This document shows, one piece after another, positions 48,001-55,452 of a DNA stretch of 64,000 nucleotides. Origin of the DNA: Hanleya hanleyi (Eukaryota; Mollusca; Polyplacophora; Lepidopleurida; Hanleyidae); assembly GCA_036873755.1 (NCBI GenBank), contig JAVTVY010016026.1, positions 1 to 64,000 on the forward strand, in the 5' to 3' direction. Numbering within the stretch: the stretch's first letter is position 1; each line of letters starts with the position of its first letter. A program made the position numbers and the translations under genes. The notes under the pieces were generated by a model that saw only the letters and a program-made list of their open reading frames with translations, was not told the DNA's origin and ran no database searches.

Positions 48001-49170
48001 ATGTCCTTGCTTCAAAACATAAGCTTATATAAATTCTACCTGAAATAATAGTTCTCCAACATATCGAAAACATTTTCAGGGTAATCCCTCTAATAACTCA
48101 ATCAAACTTCAGTCATACCTCAATTTTGGGGACAAAATTCATTCAGAGGTTCTGATAAAGGACCTGGTGTTGTTTAATGAGATTTTTGTTCCCATGAGGT
48201 GCAGTTGGAGTGTCAAAATGAAATATCACATATGAAAGAAATTTTTCAGTTAACATAAAGTATATTATCTTCTCTTATGCTCTGAATATTTTGTAGGTCG
48301 AGTCTTATGAAGTAGTGGATTTTGTGCAAAATCATCTATTTTGAGGTGAAAACAGCCCACTTTTCTCTCCGTAAACATATGAAGCCAGTCCAGAATCAAA
48401 ACCATGTTTGGGCAACAACAAACTATGGACTCTGCCATACATGTAGTTTGTTGTTAACATTTCGGGGTTGAAGTTTATCTTGGTTCTCAACTGGCTTCAT
48501 ATGTTAACAGAGAGAAAAGTGTACTGTTTTCACCTCAAAATAGACAATTTTGTACAAATCCACTAGTTCAACATGCTGTTATTAAAAAAACCTAAGACCC
48601 AGAGCCTACAAAAAAATCAGAGCATAAGACAAGATAATATACTTTACGCTAACTGAAAAATTTCTACTGCGTGATATTTCATTTTGGTACAGCAAACCAC
48701 ACCTCATGGGGGCCAGAACTCCATTAAACCAGACCAGGTCCTTTAGTCACCCTCTGAAACCACTGAAATAATGAAGAAGTAATGGATTATATGCACGATT
48801 TTAAACCATTTTGTGAACTTCCTGCTCTAATAAACTTGATCACCCCCAGATTTTATGGTGGGAAACTTCACTTCCTGTGATTGAAATATTAGAGGGATTC
48901 TGCTAATAAGAGATAAAATTCCACATAAATGGGGAAGGAAGTTTCATTGAATGTAAGCAATCCCAGATCACTGTATAATGTTTAAATATGCAACAGAAGA
49001 GATTTACCAAAAGCTGGATCATAAAGTCCACCAATTGTTGGATGAAGTAAGTTGTCGAACGTCTGTGGATTGACGACCTCCTTCACGCTGAGCCCCTGAA
49101 TCTCCTCCGTTGTATATGTGGAAAAGCCAAGGGCGCTCGGGCGAAATGTGGGAATACCAAGGTTCTCCAT
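23860..49170 (-). CDS. POLR1A: RNA polymerase I largest subunit (RPA1/RPA190), N-terminal 787 codons in 15 exons; 3' part not found
   Basis: Catalytic largest subunit of nucleolar RNA polymerase I, which makes the pre-rRNA. Exons, in order: 49170-49008, 47764-47637, 43856-43640, 42489-42258, 40017-39747, 39300-39151, 36922-36782, 36103-35883, 33714-33579, 32322-32239, 27246-27108, 25634-25520, 25149-25041, 24703-24620, 24030-23860. All have AG acceptors and GT donors, and the phases join without a break (2361 nt, 787 codons). Seen in order: N-terminal YTTEEI and NPQTFDN; first zinc site CITCG...CPGHMGH; second zinc site CFHC and [40 protein letters not shown]; the metal-binding [21 protein letters not shown]...[37 protein letters not shown] is typical of Pol I rather than Pol II or III. 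The start is the ATG at 49170, whose length fits the family N-terminus. The family protein is about 1,700 residues, so roughly the last 900 are missing here. Confidence 0.96.
24620..24703 (-). CDS. POLR1A: POLR1A exon 14
   Basis: 28 codons: [20 protein letters not shown] then GKAKIPEK, the family [24 protein letters not shown]. Acceptor gtatttcag|ATTATT, donor GAAAAG|GTTAGT. Confidence 0.94.
25041..25149 (-). CDS. POLR1A: POLR1A exon 13
   Basis: Encodes [30 protein letters not shown], the family VKLLSPSILKPFPLWTGKQ. Acceptor tcctgcag|GAGG, donor AAACAG|GTATGT. Confidence 0.95.
25520..25634 (-). CDS. POLR1A: POLR1A exon 12
   Basis: Encodes [20 protein letters not shown] then [17 protein letters not shown], the family [23 protein letters not shown]...RG.FF. 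Donor AACAG|GTAGGAG; ends in phase 2. Confidence 0.96.
25840..26850 (+). pseudogene. Decayed LINE reverse-transcriptase fragment in POLR1A intron 11
   Basis: Broken frames at 25869-26075 ([15 protein letters not shown]...[11 protein letters not shown]) and 26184-26471 ([28 protein letters not shown]), with [12 protein letters not shown] between, give the C-terminal RT and 3' portion of a CR1/Jockey-type LINE pol. A 3' tail 'taaataaatattaccttga' runs into GATTT repeats at 26830. Antisense to POLR1A, with several stops and frameshifts. Confidence 0.8.
27108..27246 (-). CDS. POLR1A: POLR1A exon 11 (catalytic DFDGD loop)
   Basis: Contains [30 protein letters not shown] is at 27186-27157. Its three aspartates bind the catalytic magnesium (family knowledge). 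Acceptor atttcag|GCCCGA, donor AATAG|GTAAAG; ends in phase 1. Confidence 0.98.
27620..29540. repeat. Tandem array D in POLR1A intron 10
   Basis: Degenerate units of about 110-150 bp, each with 'ccaccaggtggcgccacct', 'caagtgggcgaaa', 'caatcccaagcaacat', 'aaatttgagaagaatccgat' and 'ctcaagttattgcc'. Roughly ten units, decaying towards 29540. 28975-29240 matches 40085-40340. Confidence 0.8.
29600..29720. other. Small GC-rich island in intron 10
   Basis: 'gggtcgggcgagggctagtt' to 'gggtagtggtagg' contrasts with the AT-rich surroundings. No gene or known element recognised. Confidence 0.3.
29860..30145. repeat. Dispersed repeat G, two tandem part-copies
   Basis: 'gtgcaaaagcttcagggtaa', 'aattgaaggaaat', 'aaggcgacac', 'cttctgaaataaaataa'. 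The same family is at 45505-45710 and 46460-46680. Confidence 0.7.
30270..31010 (+). repeat. Tandem array D2, units 163-200 bp
   Basis: AGTGGYGCCACCTTCAGG begins units at 30281, 30481, 30644 and 30832; the last two are nearly identical. Units end with variants of 'cacggacatccacggacatg'. Related in wording to array D. The ends of units give false open frames. Confidence 0.85.
31672..32066. mobile_element. Foldback element H, copy 1 (intron 10)
   Basis: Two ~155-bp imperfect inverted arms: AATGGCTCAGTTGTACA...'gtgatagctggcataat' at the left and 'attatgccagctatcaac'...TGCAACCGAGCCATT at the right, loop near 31845-31905. A related element is at 43275-43606. Non-coding, MITE-like; no clear target duplication. 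Confidence 0.8.
32239..32322 (-). CDS. POLR1A: POLR1A exon 10 (NRQPTLH)
   Basis: 28-codon exon containing [20 protein letters not shown], the universal largest-subunit GD...LxNRQPTLH motif. Acceptor ttttgtag|GTCTAC, donor CACAGG|GTTAGT. Confidence 0.96.
32701..33010. mobile_element. piggyBac-type MITE
   Basis: TTAA at 32701-32704 and 33007-33010 enclose CCCTTTCA...TGAAAGGG. A TTAA target with CCC/GGG ends is the piggyBac hallmark. Inside, TGACGTGCACTGCACGTCA occurs at 32972-32990 and most of it at 32931-32949. The 96-codon - strand frame within ([14 protein letters not shown]..., signal-peptide-like) lies wholly in the element. Confidence 0.75.
33579..33714 (-). CDS. POLR1A: POLR1A exon 9
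   Basis: Encodes [20 protein letters not shown] then [14 protein letters not shown], the family [28 protein letters not shown]. Acceptor ccaacag|AGCC, donor AAGAAG|GTATTG; the intron 8 phase fits (GG|A). Confidence 0.95.
33715..35882. other. POLR1A intron 8, with a CpG-rich segment 34370-35840
   Basis: The CpG-rich stretch differs from the intron around it and ends in the repeat listed at 35639. A - strand open segment at 34925-34789 has acceptor-like 'catcatag' and donor-like AAG|GTATGTC and reads ...[16 protein letters not shown]..., but it does not fit POLR1A phase. Possible inserted transposon or nested exon. Confidence 0.4.
35639..35785 (+). repeat. Dispersed repeat J, copy 1
   Basis: 'gattatgcttttgttttt', 'attaataaatta', 'actcgcgttta' and 'atttctgccttgtactgta' match 55308-55452 in order. 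Confidence 0.75.
35883..36103 (-). CDS. POLR1A: POLR1A exon 8 (lid/rudder region)
   Basis: Encodes [40 protein letters not shown] and [16 protein letters not shown], among the most conserved largest-subunit sequence (GKRVDxxARxVISPD). Ends in phase 2. Confidence 0.97.
36782..36922 (-). CDS. POLR1A: POLR1A exon 7
   Basis: Encodes [20 protein letters not shown] and [18 protein letters not shown], matching the family [26 protein letters not shown]...PGIRQ. 47 codons. Donor AAACAG|GTTAGT. Confidence 0.94.
37348..37524. mobile_element. Tc1/mariner-pogo-like MITE
   Basis: Inverted ends TAACCTCGCTATAA (left, 37354) and TTATAGCGAGGTTA (right, 37507-37520), about 175 bp, next to TA. The 'aacctcgctataac' type of end is common in pogo/Tigger-related MITEs (recalled). 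In POLR1A intron 6. Confidence 0.7.
38450..38675 (+). repeat. SINE-like sequence with ACTC tail
   Basis: Contains 'ttgtcataagaggcgactga', three variants of 'gggtgtgaaaagg' and ends 'gaaagcgacgttaaatcata' followed by CACTCACTCAC. Same 3' end as 1961-2093. Confidence 0.6.
38915..39035 (+). mobile_element. Family A element, 5' fragment
   Basis: 'catggcagtgggactattca' then 'gacctacgaagtagggcagg' and 'attaggactccgacg'; it stops at 'tccagtt', well short of full length. Confidence 0.75.
39151..39300 (-). CDS. POLR1A: POLR1A exon 6
   Basis: Encodes [20 protein letters not shown], the family MFTNGQTVNLQAVMKD segment. Exactly 50 codons. Acceptor ttttttccag|ATTGC, donor GAGCG|GTGTGTG. Confidence 0.92.
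39747..40017 (-). CDS. POLR1A: POLR1A exon 5
   Basis: Starts with an acidic/Gln linker ([11 protein letters not shown]) typical of RPA1 and ends with the conserved [19 protein letters not shown], the family FFLDFLVVPPSRYRP element near the dock. Donor CCT|GTAAGTC; phase 0. Confidence 0.94.
40085..41340. repeat. Array-D-related DNA in POLR1A intron 4
   Basis: 40085-40340 matches 28975-29240 ('gtaaaggaaacattcattat', 'aaaacttaggaaaaa', 'aaatttgggaagaatc'). 40660-41340 has two looser units around 'tttgcatat...gagaaattgtaga' and 'gagctgaaaaacaa'. Confidence 0.6.
41500..42125 (-). repeat. Dispersed repeat E, copy 2
   Basis: Reverse complement of 7650-8180, sharing its phrases in order over about 550 bp. 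Confidence 0.75.
42258..42489 (-). CDS. POLR1A: POLR1A exon 4 (zinc site 2, second half)
   Basis: Encodes [20 protein letters not shown]...[20 protein letters not shown], equal to the family ...RCPHCK...VRKEHNSK stretch. Acceptor ttcgcag|AGCGG, donor AGAAA|GTGAGT; ends in phase 2. Confidence 0.93.
43275..43606. mobile_element. Foldback element H, copy 2 (intron 3)
   Basis: 'cacattattgagaa'...'aactggtgatagctggc' at left and 'gtcagttatcaccagttcaa'...'tctctcaataatgtg' at right. Same family as 31672-32066: both share 'cttcagctgatcagct' in each arm. Confidence 0.8.
43640..43856 (-). CDS. POLR1A: POLR1A exon 3 (zinc site 2, first half)
   Basis: Starts [12 protein letters not shown]; the CxxC pair is completed by CPHC in exon 4. 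A helical insert follows that varies among RPA1 proteins. Acceptor ctacacag|GTTC, donor AAAG|GTAAAA. Confidence 0.93.
43990..45480. other. POLR1A intron 2, unassigned part
   Basis: Holds a GTTATCTCCCTT motif at 44426-44437. 'cagatataat..attatatctga' (44897-44930) is a small palindrome. No exon or known element seen. Confidence 0.4.
45505..46700. repeat. Dispersed repeat G copies and related DNA (intron 2)
   Basis: 45505-45710 and 46460-46680 are copies of repeat G. 45730-45890 ('gcagctgaaaagggtcacgt', 'cagacaggctattgtagg') matches 61255-61350 next to array C. 45900-46110 partly repeats 45270-45440 ('gcagcttc', 'aagatcgagcc', 'ggcaatg'). Confidence 0.6.
46720..46900 (+). repeat. (CACCGA)n run with GGCGAGCTAA cap
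   Basis: 'ggacaccaacaccgacaccg' (46809 on), then a CT-rich stretch and 'cctacttcgtacacggcgag'. This resembles the end cap of another array element whose units are missing. Confidence 0.5.
47637..47764 (-). CDS. POLR1A: POLR1A exon 2 (zinc site 1)
   Basis: Holds [20 protein letters not shown] and PVYNPVHF, the first zinc-binding element (CxxC...CxGHxGH) of the clamp core. Acceptor tattcaag|GTCC, donor AAAG|GTAAAG; ends in phase 0. Confidence 0.95.
48085..48905. mobile_element. Large foldback element, family D (intron 1)
   Basis: Ends AATCCCTCTAATAACTCAAT (48087) and GATTGAAATATTAGAGGGAT (48882) are inverted. Most of the ~820 bp folds on itself: 'aaatttttcagttaacataa' pairs with the 48640 region, 'aggtgaaaacag' with 48530, 'gaagccag' with 48490; the loop is near 48430. 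The right arm carries ~100 bp absent from the left. Part-copies at 3985, 4474 and 42590. Confidence 0.8.
49008..49170 (-). CDS. POLR1A: POLR1A exon 1
   Basis: Encodes MENLGIPTF... through [20 protein letters not shown] and GGLYDPAFG, matching the RPA1 N-terminus (family form: TAEEI..LSVK...NP). Donor is G|GTAAATC; ends in phase 1. Another ATG at 49210 is in a different frame. Confidence 0.92.
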
Positions 49171-49598
49171 CTTTGGACGCTCTAGTGAACCATCTCTCCA
49201 GCGACATCAATGTAGAGGATTATTCAATCATATTTGTTGTCGAGCAAGTCAAACTCTGACGTACATGTATCTGTCACATAACCGACCTAATAAAGTAAAA
49301 ACGAAGAATTGCATATGTAAGAGTGCAAAATGTTGAACAGTAAACTGTGATATGCCTAATACGCCATTTACCAGTTCTGCGATCATAACACACTGGTGCA
49401 CAAGAGAGCAGGCGAAACAAGTGAGCATCACTGGGTCTGTACCAACTTATACATGCCCAGACTATACATGCCCAAAGAGGCTGAATTCATTCAATCTGCT
49501 TTGTCTCCCTCTTTGCGTGATGGTGCATATTTGCGTAACTGGAAAATGGACAGTGCATTAACATTTGAAGTGGATGTATATAGAACTGCTACATGTAC
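49171..49598. promoter_or_regulatory. Likely POLR1A 5' UTR and proximal promoter region
   Basis: The 430 bp between the start codon and the inserted element. No TATA box stands out. Placement is from position only; the transcription start is unknown. Confidence 0.3.
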
Positions 49599-50512
49599 CC
49601 ACCTCATTAGTTCAACAAGCTGAACCCTGCTGACATTTAATTTTGTGATATTGACAACGCAGGGTTCAGCCGCTGAACCGAAATTTCCTATCGCAAAATT
49701 TTCGGCCTCCCGACCCAGGTAACAGCGGGTGGATTTGGGCTCACAAAAATCGATAATACCTACCGCTTTGCACTCGCTTGGATAGAATACATATTTGCCT
49801 ACTTCCCTGGCCATTTATTTTATCCGTCCAGCTTCTTTAATTTCCATAAACGGCAAAAGAAAAAAAAATCATCGCGGCTGATCTTCCAAAAACGAAATCG
49901 GCCGCCATTTTATCACGTGACCCTGAATCTCGCGTGATGTTATTCTAAATTCAGGATTACACGAGTCGGAAGAACTGAATCCGCTCAGTCGATCCAGTCG
50001 CTTAGGAGATGAAAAATCCCGTGAATCACCTTTTCCAGTATGTGCCTTCTATTATGCTTGATACCTATAGTTACAATTTTACATTTAAAAGCAGATAATT
50101 TGACAGCCTTATGAGTGAGCCGTTTCCGACCTTCCCGTCTACAGTCCCGAAATTACAATCGAGGTACGATCAGTCTCTTGTCACCATAGTGATATTTTCA
50201 AAATGGTGGCATATTTAGTTTTTGGAAGATCAGCCGCGATGATTTTTTTTTCTTTCGCCGTTTATGGAAATTAAAGAAGCTGGACGGAGAAAATAAATGG
50301 CCAGGGAAGTAGGCAAATATGTATTCTATCCAAGCGAGTGCAAAGCGGTAGGTATTATCGATTTTTGTGAGCCCAAATCCACCCGCTGTTACCTGGGTCG
50401 GGAGGCCGAAAATTTTGCGATAGGAAATTTCGGTTCAACGGCTGAACCCTGCGTTGTCAATATCACAAAATTAAATGTCAGCAGGGTTCAGCTTGTTGAA
50501 CTACCACCTCAT
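49599..50512. mobile_element. Mutator-like foldback element with 9-bp target duplication
   Basis: CCACCTCAT is duplicated exactly at 49599-49607 and 50504-50512. Between them, 49608-50503 begins TAGTTCAACAAGCTGAACCC and ends with its complement. Outer 286-bp arms (49608-49893, 50218-50503) differ at about three sites; homology continues inward but diverges. Nine-bp duplications plus long inverted ends fit Mutator-like elements (family knowledge). No transposase inside, so non-autonomous. Each arm contains the same ~69-codon outward frame, MAREVGKYVFYPSECKAVGI..., with one residue changed. It lies 437 bp upstream of the POLR1A ATG. Confidence 0.85.
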
Positions 50513-50519
50513 GTGAAAT

Positions 50520-51540
50520 GCATGCAGCAGTATTAGCATTCGTGACGGACTGGTTCTGAAGTACCACAGTCTTTCATTTTTGAAAATGGCTGGAGTGCTG
50601 GGAGTCACACTCATAAAATTTGAAAAATGATTTAAAGGGGTACACATGCTAGCTATCACACTCCTCCAGGCTATAAGTATAACAACTAGGCTAATGACTG
50701 AGTTTTGTGGGGGGGTTTGCTGTCAGTAGATGGGTATTTATCAACACTTTTAAATCGTATATAGACCACCACCTCCGCACAGTTAGGGGTCTTTAAAAGC
50801 CTTATTTAGGCTTCCTACCCCAGAAGATTCAAGGTAAATTCAAGGTAAATTCACTGGTGGTGTAGGCCTAGGCCTACAAATCAGATGGTGATTATGGTTA
50901 TATCCGCCAAATGCTGTTTGCTCTCTTATGCTTGAAACATTAGGCGGCATCTGTACCACTAGAAGTCCGAGTAGGGCTCAAAAACTGTTTCAGCAACGCA
51001 GACAGGGGTTACATGGATGCCAAATTTCGACACTTATATCTGTATATAGCTATGATCAGATGAAATGAAAATGAAAACACAAAGTCACAATACGGTAGGC
51101 ATTAAACTGTGAAGTAACGAAGGCTCATCTGGGCAATAGGTCAGCTGATATCGGATGCAAACAGAGATATGACAAACATTTACCAAAGATTTGCAGTTAT
51201 CAAACTGTACCATCACACACGTGTTTTGGCAATTCCCCAGGCCAGATCTTCGAATGATAGCACTTGAGCGATGGTCTCTGGCCTGCACAGGCCCAAATAT
51301 GGATCTATGACGTATAACATTTGGTCTTCCTGCTATGCCCAATCAATGAACCGTTTGCATCTGTGTTTTGGCCTTGTTAAAGCCTCTCTTTCGTTCGCTT
51401 CTCTCTCGCTTCAGCCCAACCTGTAACCATTTCGGTCATCTATACGCGGTAAGAAGTGTACGCAAATGGCTTCAGCCTTCTAGCACAGACGCACATGTTT
51501 CACCAAACGTTCACATATCTTAATACTTAATCTTAATAAC
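50520..51540. other. Unassigned upstream DNA
   Basis: No exon, repeat or ORF of note. Poly-G at 50709-50714. Confidence 0.4.
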
Positions 51541-51649
51541 CAGTATCTACACTGTGCTCTTTCCTTTCCCGTGCAAGGAACGTATTTACCTGAGCGTATC
51601 TTTCATAAATATCAGTCGCAACGACAATAACAACAACAACAACAACAAC

Positions 51650-52215
51650 ATGGCTATCACCTCCGTTCTCGTTGCCGGCCACAGCTTCATTCGACGCCTG
51701 GAAGAGGACATTCACCGAAGAGTATTGGGTCATCCCTCTTTTGACATCTCCGGGGCCACTGTGCGTTTTAGTGGGTTCGGTGGTTTTACGGTCTTGCAGG
51801 CCTTGCAAGACCCAGACATATCATTCCCACCCCTGACATTCTCATTCTTCAACTTGGCGGGAATGATATCCATCCCACTACAACGGCAGAAGAAATTTGT
51901 ACGAGGATCACTGACTTTGTGAGACTTTGCCTTCATCGGGGAATACAGCAGGTATTTGTCTGCAGTCTGTTCCCTCGATGGAGGCCCTGGCGCATGCATG
52001 TGACATGTCGGCTGTCCGTTACGAAAGTACGAGACGACTAATTAATGATTATCTCCAGGCACACCTCCCAGCAATCGGAGGTGTGTTCTGGCAACATCGC
52101 AGGTGCCACCCAAGGCAGCCGACGGAACATATTTTCCTTGCGGATGGTGTCCATTTGAATACACGGGCCATGTCAGATGTCCTTCTATCGCAGCCTGAGG
52201 GGTGCCATACTTCAA
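51650..52215 (+). pseudogene. Frameshifted SGNH/GDSL-hydrolase-like ORF
   Basis: Starts with ATG at 51650 after a (CAA)n leader: MAITSVLVAGHSFIRRLEED, with GHS as block I Ser. The next frame gives ILILQLGGNDIHP (block III, near 51838-51880), and a third frame gives FLADGVHLNTRAM (block V Asp-His, near 52133-52175). Two frame changes (about 51830 and 51980) break it. SGNH domains of this kind occur in transposon-associated and orphan proteins of invertebrates. Either a pseudogene or assembly indels. Confidence 0.65.
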
Positions 52216-52570
52216 GCACAGGTTTGTATTCTTATTTTCATGTTCCTAGTTGCAGTAATGTAACTCTCAGAATCATGGGGACGAGCAGCGCAGCTGCGAG
52301 AGTTACAGAAATAAACCGCCCCTAATCTGTCGTTTTTGCGAACGAGGACATTTTTCTCTGATTTATTTCAAAATAAAGCATCACCCGCGTCCATGACGGG
52401 TCTCCGATAGTTGTAGGCTATGTTAGGTTACTCACCAGACACGAAAAAAACCGCACTCAAAGGGTTTATTTTCACAAAATCGCGCTTTTCCCTTGTTTTA
52501 CCTTCTCCTGCATGGTTGTTGTTCTCGCTGTGAAGTCACGTCACATGTTCATTTCTGTTTCGTTGCCGTA

Positions 52571-52647
52571 GAGTCGACAAGGGGAATAATCCGTGCCAGC
52601 CATGTAAGAGCTGTCGCTGTCAAACGGATTATTCCCCTTGTCGACTC
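52571..52647. repeat. Perfect 23-bp inverted repeat (hairpin, 31-nt loop)
   Basis: Arms 52571-52593 (GAGTCGACAAGGGGAATAAT + CCG) and 52625-52647 are exact complements. It stands alone and is not visibly the end of a larger element. Confidence 0.85.
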
Positions 52648-52992
52648 TCATGTTCCAGGCAATGGCATATTGTAATATAGATGGAGAAAACCATCTATGA
52701 ATTGATGTGATATCTGACGGCCGTAATTCATACATGGAGCGCCAAGTCATATTAAAACAGCGAGTAGAAATCCAGCCCCCCTCGCCTGACAAGGGGGATG
52801 CTATTTACGCGAAAATATGGCGAAAAATACGGCGAAAGCAACCGAGTTTAGCAACTTACTATCTCCACAGATCCTTATCCTATCCATCAACACTGTTTAT
52901 TTGGGTTGAAATAGCAGCATAAATCCACACACACACCCAACGTTTCTGCAATGTGCGTAATCCAATATGGCCGCCGTCAGCCGATTATAAGG

Positions 52993-53054
52993 CCAAAAAA
53001 AAAAAAATTGTTTGTTTCCGGTAACGGGCTCAAATTTTCCAGGGTCGGTCGGTC

Positions 53055-53089
<35 letters not shown>

Positions 53090-54885
53090 CTCGAACCTCT
53101 TCCAGTGAGGAAAGTACCCATAATGGTTTACAGAATCTGGACCGGTTTGTGAAGCAGAGTTTCTTTCAACAGAAAATAAAGAAACAACTACATATTTTAT
53201 TAAACGAAAGAAAATCTTTAATATGAAAACAGTAAATAAAACATTAAGATACCACACAAAGTTAAACTGATCACTACTAGTAAATATAGCTGGACAGGCA
53301 GATCCTACACCGAAGCTCTCAAGTTTTGACCACTTTTTGACAAAATGAATGCATGATTCTAAAATTGATCGGTCTGCATTACACGAGAAAATCAGTTATT
53401 TAAGAAGTGTTGGTCTGACAACAAGGGTATATTATTCATAGTTGAAAATGTTTATATATTTTTTTTTTCAAGAATAAATAACTGGAGTTATGAACTGAGC
53501 ACTTTTGGTGCCAATTTACAGGAGTTTGTTCCACTGACGAAATAAAAAAAATACTGTAGTTCTGCTTATGTATTGTGTAGGAAAGTGAAATAAGTTGTTG
53601 ACCTGTCAAAAATTATAAATCTCATGCATAATATAACTTTAATACCTGTTTTGTGTCTTTCCCACCGAAATTCATATTCTACTTATCAACACATGTTCAC
53701 CCAAACAGTAGAAAGCCATCTTCAATCTACACTACAGTGAATTCTGGGTATTCGGCAGAATTTTTCTATATCATATCAGGGATATCTTTCACTTTCACTT
53801 TCACTTTGATCACCCATCAGTGGAACTCGCTCAGACTGGCACCAGACAGGATTATAGTCCGCCTGGTGAATGATCATGGATACCTCTGATATGCAGTCAT
53901 ATGATTAAAAAAATAAAAATAAAAAAAATAATGAAATACCAAGCTTGTGGATGGCTCCCTTCTGTTTGGACGAACATGTGTTGATGAGTAGAATATGAAT
54001 TTCGGCGGGGAAGGCACAAAATAGGCAAGTTATAGCCTATGCATGAGATTTATAATTTTTGAAAGGTCAACAACATATTTCATTTTCCTACAAAATACAT
54101 AAGCGTAACTTTTAATTTTGTCAGTGGAACAAACTCGTGTAAATTGGCGCCGAAAGTGCTCAGTTCAAAACTCCCAGTTATTTATTCTTGAAAAAAAAAT
54201 ATATATATGTAAACACTTTCAACTATGAATAATATACCCACCAGGCAAATTTGCCGGAATCACCCCATTTGCCACTTTTCCCGGACCTGTTGACAGGTGT
54301 TGAATGACATCGTTGAACAGTTTGTCTTTATGGTTTGTTAAATACCTGACGTTGATCTGGTAACGTCCCCTCTTTTGACATTGTCAAAAGCACTCAGTTT
54401 CTGAGACTTTTCTGCGCAGTGATTGTTCAAGCAGGTGAAGAAAAAATGTTTTAGTCCAAACTCCTTAGAAATGCGTCTTACGCTTTCGTTTTCTAAATTT
54501 GACAGTTCCATTCGTTCACCATCAAAAACTCGCGCTCCTTGAATCAGTACTTCCGACTCTATACAACGGCAGTTACAGCCTTGTATTTGACAACGACGGA
54601 ATAAGTTCACAAACAACTCGTCGCTAATAACAGACAATAATTCCTTTGTCCGTATTCCTCAATGGGATAGATGGAAACCAACACCGGAGCTGTTCTGGCG
54701 GGCGGCCATGTTGGGCCATGCCGTGCGCTGGGCACATGTGCGACGATAAGGGAGATAACTATTCTTGAATTTCGGCCAAGGGAAATAACTCTTCCCGCAG
54801 ATTTATAAAAAAAAAGAAAAAAAGAGCATTGCCATTTCGGCATTCTTACGGTCGGTCGGGTTCCCGGAAACAGACAATTTTTTTT
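52993..54885. mobile_element. Possible transposon with GTTACCGGAAAC inverted ends, containing a foldback
   Basis: Left: 'aaaattgtttgtttccggtaac' variant at 53003-53026 plus GGTCGGTCGGTCGG and a 29-nt poly-T (53057-53085). Right: GGTCGGTCGGGTTCCCGGAAAC then 'agacaatttttttt' at 54851-54890. Inside are a foldback (53425-54239) and a 99-codon - strand frame (54637-54338, MSVISDELFVNLFRRCQIQG..., Cys-rich), unidentified. Confidence 0.5.
53425..54239. mobile_element. Foldback with ~290-bp arms
   Basis: Arm 1 53425-53720 and arm 2 53950-54239 are inverted copies of about 85% similarity: 'gggtatattattcatagttg', 'caagaataaataactgg', 'gagtttgttccactgac', 'aaattataaatctcatgcat', 'catattctact.atcaaca'. 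Loop 229 bp. Confidence 0.85.
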
Positions 54886-55079
54886 GTTACGCCTAAGCAG
54901 TTGTATCTTGTCCGGACAATAACTATATCACATATCATCGAGCAAACAAAATCTACGAAAAAAAAATAACCATAGAGGTCCATGGCCCCCGCAGCAGCAG
55001 CGCCAGTTATGGTGGACGCCAGACCAGCAGCCGATATTACGAGCGTGCATTTTTTCCCCACGGCCACTCTCCCGCCCAT
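54846..55079 (-). other. Open frame MGGRVAVGKKCTLVISAAGL..., unidentified
   Basis: The Ala/Gly-rich start resembles a hydrophobic first exon (residues 1-36), then the frame runs into the 54848 repeat motif. No downstream exon or family recognised. Kept only as a weak candidate. Confidence 0.2.
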
Positions 55080-55277
55080 TACATATTAATCATAATGAAC
55101 ATTTCAAGTTATTCATCAATAATTCATTGTGTCTATCACGTGTCTTGTGCGCTGTCCTCAGTGTTTTATAGGGTGGATGGAGGGTGTCTGGTTCCATGCT
55201 GCTTCAGAGATTTCTTCTTTGAAGTAGCAGGAACACAACTGGGCTGGGTGGTGCTTAGTTGGTTCGTCGTAAAAAAT

Positions 55278-55452
55278 CAAAAGCATAATCGCGACTGAAA
55301 CGCGTACGGTCGACGCGTTTCAGTTGAGATTATGCTTTTGTTTTTTTGCGTGATTTAGGCGAGTTTTCCGGCTGCGATTAATAAATTAAAGTCGCGAAAA
55401 AAATTTTTTTCACTCGCGTTTATGAGCAAGTTATTTCTGCCTTGTACTGTAT
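55278..55452 (+). repeat. Hairpin (28-bp arms) fused to dispersed repeat J, copy 2
   Basis: 55278-55305 and 55313-55340 are inverted with about 3 mismatches (CAAAAGCATAATCGCGACTG...), 7-nt loop. 55308-55452 matches 35639-35785. Confidence 0.8.
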
